A program made the translations under genes and the position numbers. Below the pieces are notes generated by a model. The model was not told the origin of the DNA. It did no database searches and worked only from the letters and a program-made list of their open reading frames with translations. Positions 9,656 through 18,042 of a stretch of DNA of 64,000 nucleotides are shown here, piece by piece. The stretch is from an uncultured Rhodocyclaceae bacterium (GTDB lineage Bacteria; Pseudomonadota; Gammaproteobacteria; Burkholderiales; Rhodocyclaceae). The DNA is taken from NCBI GenBank assembly GCA_934271525.1, contig CAKQRL010000003.1:62001-126000 (forward strand), in the 5' to 3' direction. Positions within the stretch are counted from its first letter, which is position 1. Every line of letters starts with the position of its first letter.

Positions 9656-10783
9656 GTGATTGCTTTGTCAAAAATCTACCGCGTGGGCGGATTTGTGCGC
9701 GATAAAATGCTGGGTTTGCCCGCCCACGATTGCGATTTTGTGGTAGTTGGCGCCACGCCAGAAGAAATGCTCAAAAATGGTTTTATGCCGGTTGGGCGCG
9801 ATTTTCCCGTTTTTTTGAATCCCAAAACGCACGAAGAATACGCGCTTGCAAGAACCGAGCGCCAAAGCGGCAAAGGTTACCACGGCTTTACCTTTTACAC
9901 CGCGCCCAGTGTAACCATTGAAGAAGATTTAAAACGGCGCGATTTAACCATTAACGCAATGGCGGAAAATCTGGCAACGGGCAAAAAAATTGACCCTTTT
10001 GGCGGCGAAAATGATTTAAACAACAAAATTTTGCGCCACGTATCGCTTGCTTTTTGTGAAGATCCCGTGCGCATTTTGCGCTTGGCGCGTTTTTGGGCAA
10101 GGTTTGCGGATTTTAAAATTGCGGATGAAACGCAAAATCTTTGCCAAAAAATGATTGCCGCAGGCGAAATTGATTTTTTGGTGAAAGAGCGCGTTTGGCA
10201 AGAATTTGCCAAAGGTTTGATGGAAAAAACGCCTGCCAAAATGTTGGAATTTTGGTGGCAATTTGGCATTTTTCAGCATTTTTTTAAAGGTTTGGATTTT
10301 TCCACGGTCAACCCCAAAAAATTTTCAAAATTAAACGATGCCGCCCAACAAAATTTGGCGCTTAATCAACGCTTTGCGGTTTTTTGCGGCATTTTGGGCG
10401 ATGAAACAATGGCAAAAAAAATCGCACAACAATTTGCCGCACCCAAAGATTGTGCGGTTGCTAGCGCGTTGTTGTGCCGTTTTAAAAATCAAAAAATTTC
10501 AGCGTTGACCGCGGAAAATTGGCACGATTTTTTAACCGCTTTTGATATTATTCGCCGCCCAAAACGTTTTGAAGATTATTTGCAAGCGGCGGCGGTTTTA
10601 AAACCTTTAAACGTGAATCGCTTGCGTGGCGCGGCATTGGCGTTTCATTCAGCCAAAATTTCAAAAATCGTTCACAATACGCCACCCAATGAAATCGCCC
10701 AAAAAATTCGCGCAGTGCGCATTGCAGCATTGGGAGATTTTTTAAAAAACGAAAGGATTTTTAATGAAAAAGCACAAGGTTGA
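9656..10783 (+). CDS. cca: CCA-adding tRNA nucleotidyltransferase with a repeat-encoded insert
   Basis: Adds or repairs the 3' CCA of tRNAs. It is a class II enzyme of 375 aa: the head has YRVGGFVRD and the metal-binding D-C-D in AHDCDFVVVGATPEEM, then RRDLTINAMA and the EDPVRILRLARFWARF helix. No HD phosphohydrolase domain is visible, so it is shorter than E. coli Cca. The start is probably GTG at 9656. Residues 215-225 (FSTVNPKKFSK) are encoded by half of the dispersed palindrome, and a diverged opposite arm lies at 10501-10515. The 3' end overlaps the next gene by 20 bases. Confidence 0.9.
   Translation: MIALSKIYRVGGFVRDKMLGLPAHDCDFVVVGATPEEMLKNGFMPVGRDFPVFLNPKTHEEYALARTERQSGKGYHGFTFYTAPSVTIEEDLKRRDLTINAMAENLATGKKIDPFGGENDLNNKILRHVSLAFCEDPVRILRLARFWARFADFKIADETQNLCQKMIAAGEIDFLVKERVWQEFAKGLMEKTPAKMLEFWWQFGIFQHFFKGLDFSTVNPKKFSKLNDAAQQNLALNQRFAVFCGILGDETMAKKIAQQFAAPKDCAVASALLCRFKNQKISALTAENWHDFLTAFDIIRRPKRFEDYLQAAAVLKPLNVNRLRGAALAFHSAKISKIVHNTPPNEIAQKIRAVRIAALGDFLKNERIFNEKAQG
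10301..10330. repeat. Palindromic half-element inside cca
   Basis: TCCACGGTCAACC followed by an A-rich/T-rich core, read in frame as STVNPKKFSK. A diverged right arm (GCGTTGACCGCGGA) lies at 10502-10515. Confidence 0.8.
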
Positions 10784-11582
10784 AGGTTTGGAAGTTTTGT
10801 CTGTGGAAGCGGATTTTCCTGCCGACCAGCCGCCGATTTTGTTTGTTCATGGCGCTTTTGCTGGCGCGTGGATGTGGGCAGATACCTTTATGCCGTATTT
10901 GGCAAAAGCAGGACATTCTTGTTATGCCTTGTCGTTGCGTTGCCACGGCGAGAGCACCGGTTTTGGCGATATTGATTGGGTTTCCGTTTCCGATTATGCC
11001 GATGATGTGGAAAAAACAATGGCGTGGTTGGATGAAAAAGAAGGTTGCAATCCCGTGGTGGTTGGGCATTCTATGGGCGGTTTTGTGGTGCAAAAAGTGT
11101 TGGAAAGAAGGGGGCTTCGCGCCGCCGTTTTAATGTGTTCGGTGCCGCCGCAAGGTTTGGTGGCTTCTCAAATGAATTTGATTTTGCAAAAACCGCATTT
11201 GTTTGCGGAAATCAACCAAATTTTAAATACGCATGAAAACCCTGAAATTGCCGTTTTGCGCGAAGCCTTGTTTGCCACACAAGTGGATAAAAAATTGTTG
11301 AATTCATGGGTGGGCAAAATGACCTTGGAGTCGCACCGCGCCATTTGGGATATGTCTATGTTTAGCCTGCCGCAGTTGCGCTTGATTCACAAATCGCCCA
11401 TGCTCATTATCGGTGCGGAAAAAGACGCCCTTGTGCCGCCTTTTTTGGTGCAAGCCACCGGTCAAAATTATTCCTTGCCCGTGCATATTTTTGAAGGAAT
11501 GGGGCACGCTTTAACGCACGAACAAGGTTGGCAAGAAGTGGCGGATTTTATCCATGATTGGATGCTGGAAAACGAGATTTAG
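10764..11582 (+). CDS. Alpha/beta-fold hydrolase
   Basis: Cytoplasmic serine hydrolase of 272 aa. It has the oxyanion-hole motif FVHGAFAGAWMW near residue 27, the nucleophile elbow GHSMGG (Ser about 101), an acidic residue in IGAEKDALVP, and the catalytic His in EGMGHALTHEQ near the C-terminus. These complete the triad of lipase/esterase-like hydrolases. The ATG lies inside the end of cca, so translation is probably coupled. The substrate is unknown. Confidence 0.85.
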   Translation: MKKHKVEGLEVLSVEADFPADQPPILFVHGAFAGAWMWADTFMPYLAKAGHSCYALSLRCHGESTGFGDIDWVSVSDYADDVEKTMAWLDEKEGCNPVVVGHSMGGFVVQKVLERRGLRAAVLMCSVPPQGLVASQMNLILQKPHLFAEINQILNTHENPEIAVLREALFATQVDKKLLNSWVGKMTLESHRAIWDMSMFSLPQLRLIHKSPMLIIGAEKDALVPPFLVQATGQNYSLPVHIFEGMGHALTHEQGWQEVADFIHDWMLENEI

Positions 11583-11657
11583 GTTTTTGTTGTAAAATCA
11601 TTTTTTTTAACCGCTCTATCAAACTGGGGCATTTTTCAAAGAAAGAGAGAGTTTGAA

Positions 11658-11924
11658 ATGTTAACAACCGAACAAAAAGCTGCTGTGGTCAAAGATTACC
11701 AACGTGCCGAAAACGATACCGGCTCGCCCGAAGTGCAAGTGGCGCTTTTAACGGCACGCATCAATGATTTGACGCCGCATTTTAAAGAACACATCAAAGA
11801 TCATCATTCGCGCCGCGGTTTGTTGCGTTTGGTTTCCCAACGCCGCAAATTGTTGGATTATTTAAAAAGCAAAGACATTGAACGCTACCGCACCTTGATT
11901 ACGCGTTTGGGTTTGCGCAAATAA
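11658..11924 (+). CDS. rpsO: Ribosomal protein S15
   Basis: Small-subunit protein (88 aa, the usual length) that binds 16S rRNA early in platform assembly. The conserved GSPEVQVALLTARI and the HSRRGLLRLVSQRRKLLDYL block are present. It lies directly before pnp, the usual rpsO-pnp order, but a full palindromic element separates the two and may reduce co-transcription. The roughly 75-base leader is AT-rich; no S15-binding fold was confirmed. Confidence 0.97.
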   Translation: MLTTEQKAAVVKDYQRAENDTGSPEVQVALLTARINDLTPHFKEHIKDHHSRRGLLRLVSQRRKLLDYLKSKDIERYRTLITRLGLRK

Positions 11925-11930
11925 TGATTT

Positions 11931-11981
11931 TCCACGGTCAACAAAAAATTTTTTTTAAAAAAAATTTTTGTTGACCGTGGA
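11931..11981. repeat. Dispersed palindromic element, full copy between rpsO and pnp
   Basis: TCCACGGTCAAC and GTTGACCGTGGA arms; the inner A/T core is also complementary, giving a long hairpin. Confidence 0.92.
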
Positions 11982-12003
11982 AAAATAACGAAAGGTTTTT
12001 TCA

Positions 12004-14100
12004 ATGTTTGACAAAGTCAAAAAAACATTTTCTTATGGCGCACACACCGTTACGCTTGAAACGGGTGAAATTGCGCGGCAAGCCACAGGCGCCGTTTTGG
12101 TTTCTATGGATGAAACGGTGGTGTTGGTTAGCGTTGTTGCCGCCAAAGACGCGCGCGAAGGGCAAGATTTTTTTCCGCTCACGGTGGATTACCAAGAAAA
12201 AATGTATGCCGCCGGGCGCATTCCGGGCGGCTTTTTTAAGCGCGAAGGCCGCCCTTCTGAAAAAGAAATTTTAACGGCGCGCTTGATTGACCGCCCGATT
12301 CGCCCGTTGTTCCCCGAAGGTTTTTACAACGAAATTCAAATTGTGGCGACCGTTTTGTCTTTAAACCCCGAGATTGACCCCGACATTCCAGCGATGATTG
12401 GCGCATCCGCCGCTTTGGCAATTTCTGGCGTGCCGTTTTATGGTCCTTTGGGTGCGGCGCGCGTGGGTTTTATCAACAATGAATATGTGCTTTGCCCGAC
12501 ACAATCGCAATTAAAACAAACGGCTTTGGATTTGGTGGTGGCAGGCACCGAATCGGCAGTGTTGATGGTGGAATCAGAAGCCAAACAATTGTCGGAAGAA
12601 GTGATGTTGGGCGCGGTGGTTTTTGGGCACAATGAAATGCAAAAAGCCATTGAAGCCATCAATCAACTGGTAGAAGAAGCCGGCAAACCCGAATGGGAAT
12701 GGAGTGCGCCGCCCAAAGATGAAGAACTGCTTACCAAACTTTCTGCAAACTATGAATCCAAAATTACCGAGGCGTTTCAAATTACCGCCAAACAAGAGCG
12801 CAACAATGCGCTTAAAACCTTGCGCGATGCGGCAATAGCCGAATTTTGCACGGAGGAATCGGGCGTGGCGGAAAATACGCTTGCCAATTTGTTTATGGAT
12901 TTGGAAGCCAAAATTGTAAGAGGTCGCATTTTATCCGGGCAGCCGCGCATTGACGGGCGCGATACGCGCACAGTGCGCCCAATTACAATTCGCACAGGCG
13001 TTTTGCCCCGAACGCATGGCTCGGCTTTGTTTACGCGCGGGGAGACGCAATCTTTGGCGGTGGCAACACTTGGCACCAATCGCGATGAACAAATTGTGGA
13101 TGCTTTGTCGGGCGAATACCGCGAGCGTTTTATGCTGCATTACAATATGCCGCCTTTTGCCACAGGCGAATGCGGCAGAGTAGGTTCGCCCAAGCGGCGC
13201 GAAATTGGCCACGGGCGCTTGGCAAAACGTGCCTTGGCGGCGGTGTTGCCCAGCGAAGAAGAGTTTTCTTATAGTATGCGCGTGGTCTCTGAAATTACCG
13301 AATCCAATGGTTCATCGTCTATGGCATCGGTGTGCGGCGGTTGCTTGTCTTTGTTGGATGCCGGCGTGCCGTTGAAAGCGCATGTGGCAGGCGTGGCAAT
13401 GGGTTTGATTAAAGAAGACAATCGCTTTGCGGTTTTAACCGATATTTTGGGCGATGAAGACCACTTGGGCGATATGGATTTCAAAGTGGCTGGCACGGAA
13501 AATGGTGTTACCGCTTTGCAAATGGATATCAAAATCCAAGGCATTACCAAAGAAATTATGCAAGTGGCGCTCTCCCAAGCGCACGAAGCGCGTTTGCACA
13601 TTTTGGGTTTGATGAAAAATGCGCTTTCCGACTGCCGCGAAGAAATGTCGGTTTATGCGCCGCGCCTTTATACCTTTAAAATCAATCCAGAGAAAATTCG
13701 GGATGTGATTGGCAAAGGTGGCGTTACCATTCGTGCTTTAACGGAGGAAACCGGCACCACCATTGATTTAACCGATGATGGGCAAGTGACCATTGCTTCT
13801 TCCAACAATGAAATGGCGCTTCTTGCCAAAAAACGCATTGAAGATTTGGTGGCGGAAGTGGAAGTGGGCAAAATTTACGAAGGCACCGTGATCAAAATTT
13901 TGGATTTTGGTGCGGTAGTGCAAGTTTTGCCGGGCAAAGATGGTTTACTGCATATTTCGCAAATTGCCAAAGAGCGTGTGAACAAAGTGGAAGATTATTT
14001 GAAAGAAGGCCAAAGTGTGTGGGTGAAAGCCATCGGCGTGGATGACCGCGGACGAGTCAAACTTTCAATGAAAGCGTTGATTGATACGCTGCCCATGTAA
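12004..14100 (+). CDS. pnp: Polyribonucleotide nucleotidyltransferase
   Basis: Phosphorolytic 3'-5' exoribonuclease of the RNA degradosome (698 aa). Two RNase PH domains frame an alpha-helical linker. The second has PRTHGSALFTRGETQSL, MLHYNMPPFATGE and DILGDEDHLGDMDFKVAGT. KH (PEKIRDVIGKGGVTIRALTE, about 560-620) and S1 (GKIYEGTVIKILDFGAVVQV) RNA-binding domains follow. An AAAGG ribosome site precedes the ATG. A strong hairpin follows the stop. Confidence 0.97.
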   Translation: MFDKVKKTFSYGAHTVTLETGEIARQATGAVLVSMDETVVLVSVVAAKDAREGQDFFPLTVDYQEKMYAAGRIPGGFFKREGRPSEKEILTARLIDRPIRPLFPEGFYNEIQIVATVLSLNPEIDPDIPAMIGASAALAISGVPFYGPLGAARVGFINNEYVLCPTQSQLKQTALDLVVAGTESAVLMVESEAKQLSEEVMLGAVVFGHNEMQKAIEAINQLVEEAGKPEWEWSAPPKDEELLTKLSANYESKITEAFQITAKQERNNALKTLRDAAIAEFCTEESGVAENTLANLFMDLEAKIVRGRILSGQPRIDGRDTRTVRPITIRTGVLPRTHGSALFTRGETQSLAVATLGTNRDEQIVDALSGEYRERFMLHYNMPPFATGECGRVGSPKRREIGHGRLAKRALAAVLPSEEEFSYSMRVVSEITESNGSSSMASVCGGCLSLLDAGVPLKAHVAGVAMGLIKEDNRFAVLTDILGDEDHLGDMDFKVAGTENGVTALQMDIKIQGITKEIMQVALSQAHEARLHILGLMKNALSDCREEMSVYAPRLYTFKINPEKIRDVIGKGGVTIRALTEETGTTIDLTDDGQVTIASSNNEMALLAKKRIEDLVAEVEVGKIYEGTVIKILDFGAVVQVLPGKDGLLHISQIAKERVNKVEDYLKEGQSVWVKAIGVDDRGRVKLSMKALIDTLPM

Positions 14101-14104
14101 AAAT

Positions 14105-14144
14105 AAAAAAAGCGGTTTTTTTGAAATAAAAAAACCGCTTTTTT
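14105..14144 (+). terminator. Intrinsic terminator-like hairpin between pnp and dnaA
   Basis: A7-GCGG-T7 and its complement A7-CCGC-T6, separated by GAAAT. The dnaA ribosome site GGAGAG starts at the very next base, so this hairpin may end pnp mRNA or modulate dnaA translation. Confidence 0.8.
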
Positions 14145-14154
14145 GGAGAGTTTT

Positions 14155-15525
14155 ATGATTGAAGATTTTAAAGACGAGTTTCTTGCTTTTTTAAAAACGA
14201 AATTATCCGAGCATGAAATTAATACTTGGATTATGCCTTTGAAATTTAAAATCGATAAAGACAATAATAAAATTGATTTAACTATTTTTGCGCCGAATGC
14301 TTTTTCAGCGGATTTTATTGAAGACAAATTCTATGAACTTTTTAAAACCTTTTTGTTGGATTATTTTGAAGGCGAAAAATTCTCTTTAAAAGTTGAAATC
14401 GGCAAAAACCCACCAAAAATGAGCGGTGGTATTCAAAAATCCACGGTGCACGCTGAAAAAGTTTCAAAAAAACAATCGGGCAAAAAACAAAATCTCGCGC
14501 AATTAAACGAGAATTATTCTTTTGAAAACTTGGTGCGTGGCAAATCCAACGATTTTGCTTATGCTTGCGCGCGCCGCATTGCCGAAGAACCGGGCAAGGA
14601 ATTTAACCCGCTTTTTATTTACGGCGCATCGGGTTTGGGCAAAACGCACATTATGCAAGCCATCGGCAACCAAATTTTAAAAACCATGCCGGAAAAAAAA
14701 GTGCGTTATATGTTGGTGCAACAATATACCAACAAATGGATTGAATCCATTAGAAAAGGCAAGGCGGATGAATTTAAACAAGATTTTCAAGACGTGGACG
14801 TTTTGTTAATTGATGATATTCAATTTTTTCCATCAAAAGGCAGCACGCAAGAAGAGTTTTTTTATTTGTTTAATCATTTAAGAGAAAATCAAAAACAAAT
14901 TATTTTAACCAGCGATGATGTGCCAAAAAATTTAAAAGATTTGGATGATCGTTTGAAAACCCGATTTTCAGAAGGGTTAACCGTTTTGGTTAATCCGCCG
15001 GAATTTGAAATGCGGGTTGCGATTTTAAATAAAAAAGCTGAAAAAATGAAAATCCATTTGGATCAAGAATCGGCATTTTATGTGGCGCAACATTTATATA
15101 CCAACGTCAGAGATTTGGAAGGCGCTTTAAATAATATTAAAGCTTATTCCAATTTAATGAATAAGAAAAAAGTGGATTTGGAATTAACGCAAGAAGCCTT
15201 GCGGGATACCATCTGCGCCATTGTGAACGTGCAGATTCCAGACATTTTGCAGGCCGTTGCCAACTTTTGCGAAGTGCGGGTGAATGATTTGATTTCCAAA
15301 TCCCGCAAAAGTGCGCTTGTGCGCCCGCGGCATATGGCGATGTGGTTGTGCCGCGAAATCACGCACAAAAGTTTGCCAGAAATTGCAACAAGTTTTGGCG
15401 GGCGGCACCACACCTCCGTTTTGAGCGCAATCAACGCCATTCAAAAGGCAATGGATGCGGATGATCAATTTAAATTGCAATTGGAACGTTTAAAAATGAG
15501 CATCACGGGTTCATCGGATGCGTGA
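14155..15525 (+). CDS. dnaA: Chromosomal replication initiator DnaA
   Basis: ATP-dependent origin-binding initiator (456 aa). Domain I is at residues 1-85, a short linker follows, and the AAA+ domain has Walker A GASGLGKTH and Walker B LLIDDIQFF. The C-terminal DNA-binding domain has RPRHMAMWLCREITHKSLPEI and GGRHHTSVLSAI. The ATG at 14155 follows GGAGAG. In the linker, residues 96-106 (STVHAEKVSKK) are encoded by a half palindromic element, a tolerant place for insertion. It is followed by dnaN. No cluster of DnaA boxes is seen nearby. Confidence 0.97.
   Translation: MIEDFKDEFLAFLKTKLSEHEINTWIMPLKFKIDKDNNKIDLTIFAPNAFSADFIEDKFYELFKTFLLDYFEGEKFSLKVEIGKNPPKMSGGIQKSTVHAEKVSKKQSGKKQNLAQLNENYSFENLVRGKSNDFAYACARRIAEEPGKEFNPLFIYGASGLGKTHIMQAIGNQILKTMPEKKVRYMLVQQYTNKWIESIRKGKADEFKQDFQDVDVLLIDDIQFFPSKGSTQEEFFYLFNHLRENQKQIILTSDDVPKNLKDLDDRLKTRFSEGLTVLVNPPEFEMRVAILNKKAEKMKIHLDQESAFYVAQHLYTNVRDLEGALNNIKAYSNLMNKKKVDLELTQEALRDTICAIVNVQIPDILQAVANFCEVRVNDLISKSRKSALVRPRHMAMWLCREITHKSLPEIATSFGGRHHTSVLSAINAIQKAMDADDQFKLQLERLKMSITGSSDA
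14440..14472. repeat. Palindromic half-element in the dnaA linker
   Basis: TCCACGGTGCACGC followed by an A-rich core with TTTCAAAAAAA. It is diverged at two arm positions and read in frame. Confidence 0.6.
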
Positions 15526-15528
15526 TTG

Positions 15529-15562
15529 TCCACGGTAAACGCTAATTTTTTTTCAAAAAAAA
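15529..15562. repeat. Palindromic half-element between dnaA and first dnaN
   Basis: One arm (TCCACGGTAAAC) plus the T8/A8 core; the second arm is absent and is replaced by the dnaN ribosome site. Confidence 0.8.
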
Positions 15563-15571
15563 GGGGAAACA

Positions 15572-16765
15572 ATGAGTTTTTTGAAAATCAATAGAAACGC
15601 TTTGTTGTCGGCTTTGTCTACCATTGCCAATGTGGCAGATCGCAAAAGCGCAACAGAGATGGCGGGCAACGTTTTGTTGGAAAAAAAAGACGGCGTTTTG
15701 CAAATGGTTGCAACCAATGGCGACATTCAAATGACGGCACCCGTTTTTGGTGTTCAGGTTGAAAATAACGAAGCCATCACCGTTAACGCGCATATTTTGT
15801 TGGATATTTTGCGCGTGTTGCCGCCTGATGCATTCTTGGAATTTGCGTTGGACAATTCGCAAAAAGACGAAGGCCGAATCAAAATCACCAGCGGTGACAA
15901 TCGTTACTCCTTGCGCACTTTGCCTGCGCAAGACTTTGCGCGTTTGACGTTACAAGATACAAAAAACGTGCAGTTTTCCTTGCCCAAATCAACCTTAAAA
16001 ACCTTGTTGTTGCAAACGCAATACGCCATGAGTTCAAGCGATATTCGCATTATCTTCAACGCCACCTTATTCAAAGTGGAAAACAAACATTTGAGCGCTG
16101 TGGCAACCGATGGGCATCGCTTGGCGCTTGCCCGCGCCGAGTTGGATAGTGATAAAGGCGACACGTATGAAATTTTATTACCGCGCAAAACGGTGTTGGA
16201 ATTGAATCGTTGGCTCAACGCCGCGGCGCCGAAATTGGAGTCGGAAGAATCATCCGAATCAGCAAAGGCGGAAAAAAACGCCTCACCGCTTGTGAACGTT
16301 TCTTTTTTAGGCAAACAAGTGCTTTTTGAAATGGGCGGGGTGGAAATGATTTCTAATGTTTTAAAAGAAAAATACCCCGATTACAAAAACATCATTCCCA
16401 ACCCCACCAAAAACCGCGCGGTGTTTTCGCGCGAAGCCTTGTTGTCGGTTTTGGACCGCGTGGCGGTTGTCGTCAATGCTGATCGGGCATCTCGCGCCAT
16501 TCACTTGTCTTTGAACAATGATGGCAAGGTGTTGCTTTCCACCAGCAACCACAAAAACGAAGGTGCACAAGAAGAAATGCAAGCGGAGTTTTCGGGCGAA
16601 TCGCCCGTTGCGTTGGTTTATAACCTGCAATATTTGAGCGATATGTTGCGCAATATGACCGGCCAAAACGTGGTTTTGCGTTTTGAAGATGAAAACGCAA
16701 CGGCATTGTTTGGCATTGAAGGCAATGATGCATTTCAATACGTGGTGATGCCAATGCGTTTGTAA
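15572..16765 (+). CDS. dnaN: DNA polymerase III beta clamp, paralogue 1
   Basis: Sliding-clamp protein (397 aa) forming a ring that tethers polymerase III. All three clamp domains are present: ATDGHRLAL-type motif (VATDGHRLALAR), PRKTVLELNR, and the C-terminal VVMPMRL that forms part of the clamp-binding pocket. It carries an extra Ser/Glu/Lys-rich loop in domain 2 (about residues 213-230), and departs from the usual YxLNG in the second domain (IIFNA). A second full-length copy follows in tandem, so this is a retained duplication. GGGGAAAC lies before the ATG. Confidence 0.93.
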   Translation: MSFLKINRNALLSALSTIANVADRKSATEMAGNVLLEKKDGVLQMVATNGDIQMTAPVFGVQVENNEAITVNAHILLDILRVLPPDAFLEFALDNSQKDEGRIKITSGDNRYSLRTLPAQDFARLTLQDTKNVQFSLPKSTLKTLLLQTQYAMSSSDIRIIFNATLFKVENKHLSAVATDGHRLALARAELDSDKGDTYEILLPRKTVLELNRWLNAAAPKLESEESSESAKAEKNASPLVNVSFLGKQVLFEMGGVEMISNVLKEKYPDYKNIIPNPTKNRAVFSREALLSVLDRVAVVVNADRASRAIHLSLNNDGKVLLSTSNHKNEGAQEEMQAEFSGESPVALVYNLQYLSDMLRNMTGQNVVLRFEDENATALFGIEGNDAFQYVVMPMRL

Positions 16766-16808
16766 AAAACAGCTTAAAGGCGTTACAAGCCTTGATTTTT
16801 AACGATTT

Positions 16809-16834
16809 TCCACGGTAAACGTAGAATTTTTTTT
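16809..16834. repeat. Palindromic half-element between the two dnaN genes
   Basis: One arm TCCACGGTAAAC followed by a T8 run; the second arm is absent. Confidence 0.75.
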
Positions 16835-16844
16835 GTGCTAAAAT
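16833..16844 (+). promoter_or_regulatory. Possible extended -10 promoter for dnaN paralogue 2
   Basis: TGTGCTAAAAT resembles an extended -10 (TGnTAAAAT) about 35 bases before the ATG. No good -35 is seen. It would let the second clamp be expressed independently. Confidence 0.35.
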
Positions 16845-16878
16845 GGCACGTTTTTAAGATTTTTGGGAGTAAAACGAA

Positions 16879-18012
16879 ATGGACTTTTTGAGCGCAGATA
16901 GAAACAAATTGTTGACTTCGCTTTCTTTGGTTTCAGGCATTGTGGATCGCAAACACACTGACGAGATTTACGCCAACGTGTTGTTGGAAAAAAGCGCTGG
17001 TCAAGTGCGCATGGTTGCCACCGATGCCGAAATTCAAATGACCGCGCCTATGGACGGTTTAACAGCTGAAAAAGACGAAGCCATCACGGTCAACGCCCGC
17101 ATTTTGCAAGATGTGTTAAAGGTGTTGCCCGCTGGCGCCCAAGTTGATTTCATTTTGGATGGCGAAAAACTCAATATCAAAAGTGGCAAAAGCCGCTACA
17201 CCTTGCAAACCTTGCCCGCAGAAGAGTTCACCCGCATTAAAGAAACGGACGATGAATCCGCATCTTTCTCTTTAAACAAGAGCGAACTAAAAAAACTTTT
17301 TGCACACACGCAATATGCGATGGGAGCCAATGAGCCGCGCCTCTTCTTAAACGGCACTTTGATGAAAATTGAAAACAAAACCCTTGCCATTGCCGCAACC
17401 GATGGGCATCGCTTGGCGCTTGCCACCAAAGCATTAAACGACAATATTGACGATAAAGAAATTGTGTTGCCGCGCAAAACGGTTTTGGAATTGAATCGTT
17501 TAATTGCCAACACTGGCGCAGAAGATGCGCCCATCAAAATCACCATTTTGGGATCCAACAAAAAACAAGTGCGTTTTGAATTAAACGGCGTGGAGATGAT
17601 TTCCAAAGTGTTGGATGTGACCTACCCCGATTACAACCCCATCATTCCCAAGCCTGAAAAAAATAAAGCGATTTTCTCCCGCACGGCGTTGTTAGCTGCC
17701 TTGCAACGCGTGGCTGTGGTGGTGAGCATGGAAAACTCTACCCGCGCCATTCACTTTTCCTTTGACAACGGCAAGGTGATGATTTCTGCCAATAACCAAA
17801 AAAACGAAGACGCGCAAGAAGAAATGGAAGTGGAATTCACGGGCGAAACTCCCGTGGAATTGGTCTACAACCTGCAATATTTAACCGATTTGTTGAACAA
17901 CGTGGAAGGCGAGCGCGTGGTTTTGGGTTTTGATGACGAAAAAACCACGGCGCTTATCACCGTTGAAGGCAACGACCAATTCAAATACGCGGTTATGCCC
18001 GTGCGCCTTTAA
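16879..18012 (+). CDS. dnaN: DNA polymerase III beta clamp, paralogue 2
   Basis: Second sliding clamp of 377 aa, closer to standard length and sequence than its neighbour (YAMGANEPRLFLNGTL, AATDGHRLAL, PRKTVLELNRL, final VMPVRL). The two copies align along their whole length but differ at many residues, so the duplication is old rather than a recent or assembly artefact. It has its own GGGAG ribosome site and perhaps its own promoter. This is the likelier replicative clamp; the partner may be specialised. gyrB follows 30 bases on, with no recF between. Confidence 0.93.
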   Translation: MDFLSADRNKLLTSLSLVSGIVDRKHTDEIYANVLLEKSAGQVRMVATDAEIQMTAPMDGLTAEKDEAITVNARILQDVLKVLPAGAQVDFILDGEKLNIKSGKSRYTLQTLPAEEFTRIKETDDESASFSLNKSELKKLFAHTQYAMGANEPRLFLNGTLMKIENKTLAIAATDGHRLALATKALNDNIDDKEIVLPRKTVLELNRLIANTGAEDAPIKITILGSNKKQVRFELNGVEMISKVLDVTYPDYNPIIPKPEKNKAIFSRTALLAALQRVAVVVSMENSTRAIHFSFDNGKVMISANNQKNEDAQEEMEVEFTGETPVELVYNLQYLTDLLNNVEGERVVLGFDDEKTTALITVEGNDQFKYAVMPVRL

Positions 18013-18042
18013 ACCCCAAAAAACAACCAAGGATTTTCAACA

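Noticed and set aside
12236..13601. Long open frames antisense to pnp, dnaA, gyrB and others
   Set aside because: They lack ribosome sites and family motifs and mirror the codon structure of well-supported genes on the other strand.
17084..17097. Arm-like TCACGGTCAACGCC in the second dnaN
   Set aside because: It encodes ITVNAR, a normal conserved DnaN segment, and the first dnaN has the same residues with different bases. Chance resemblance.
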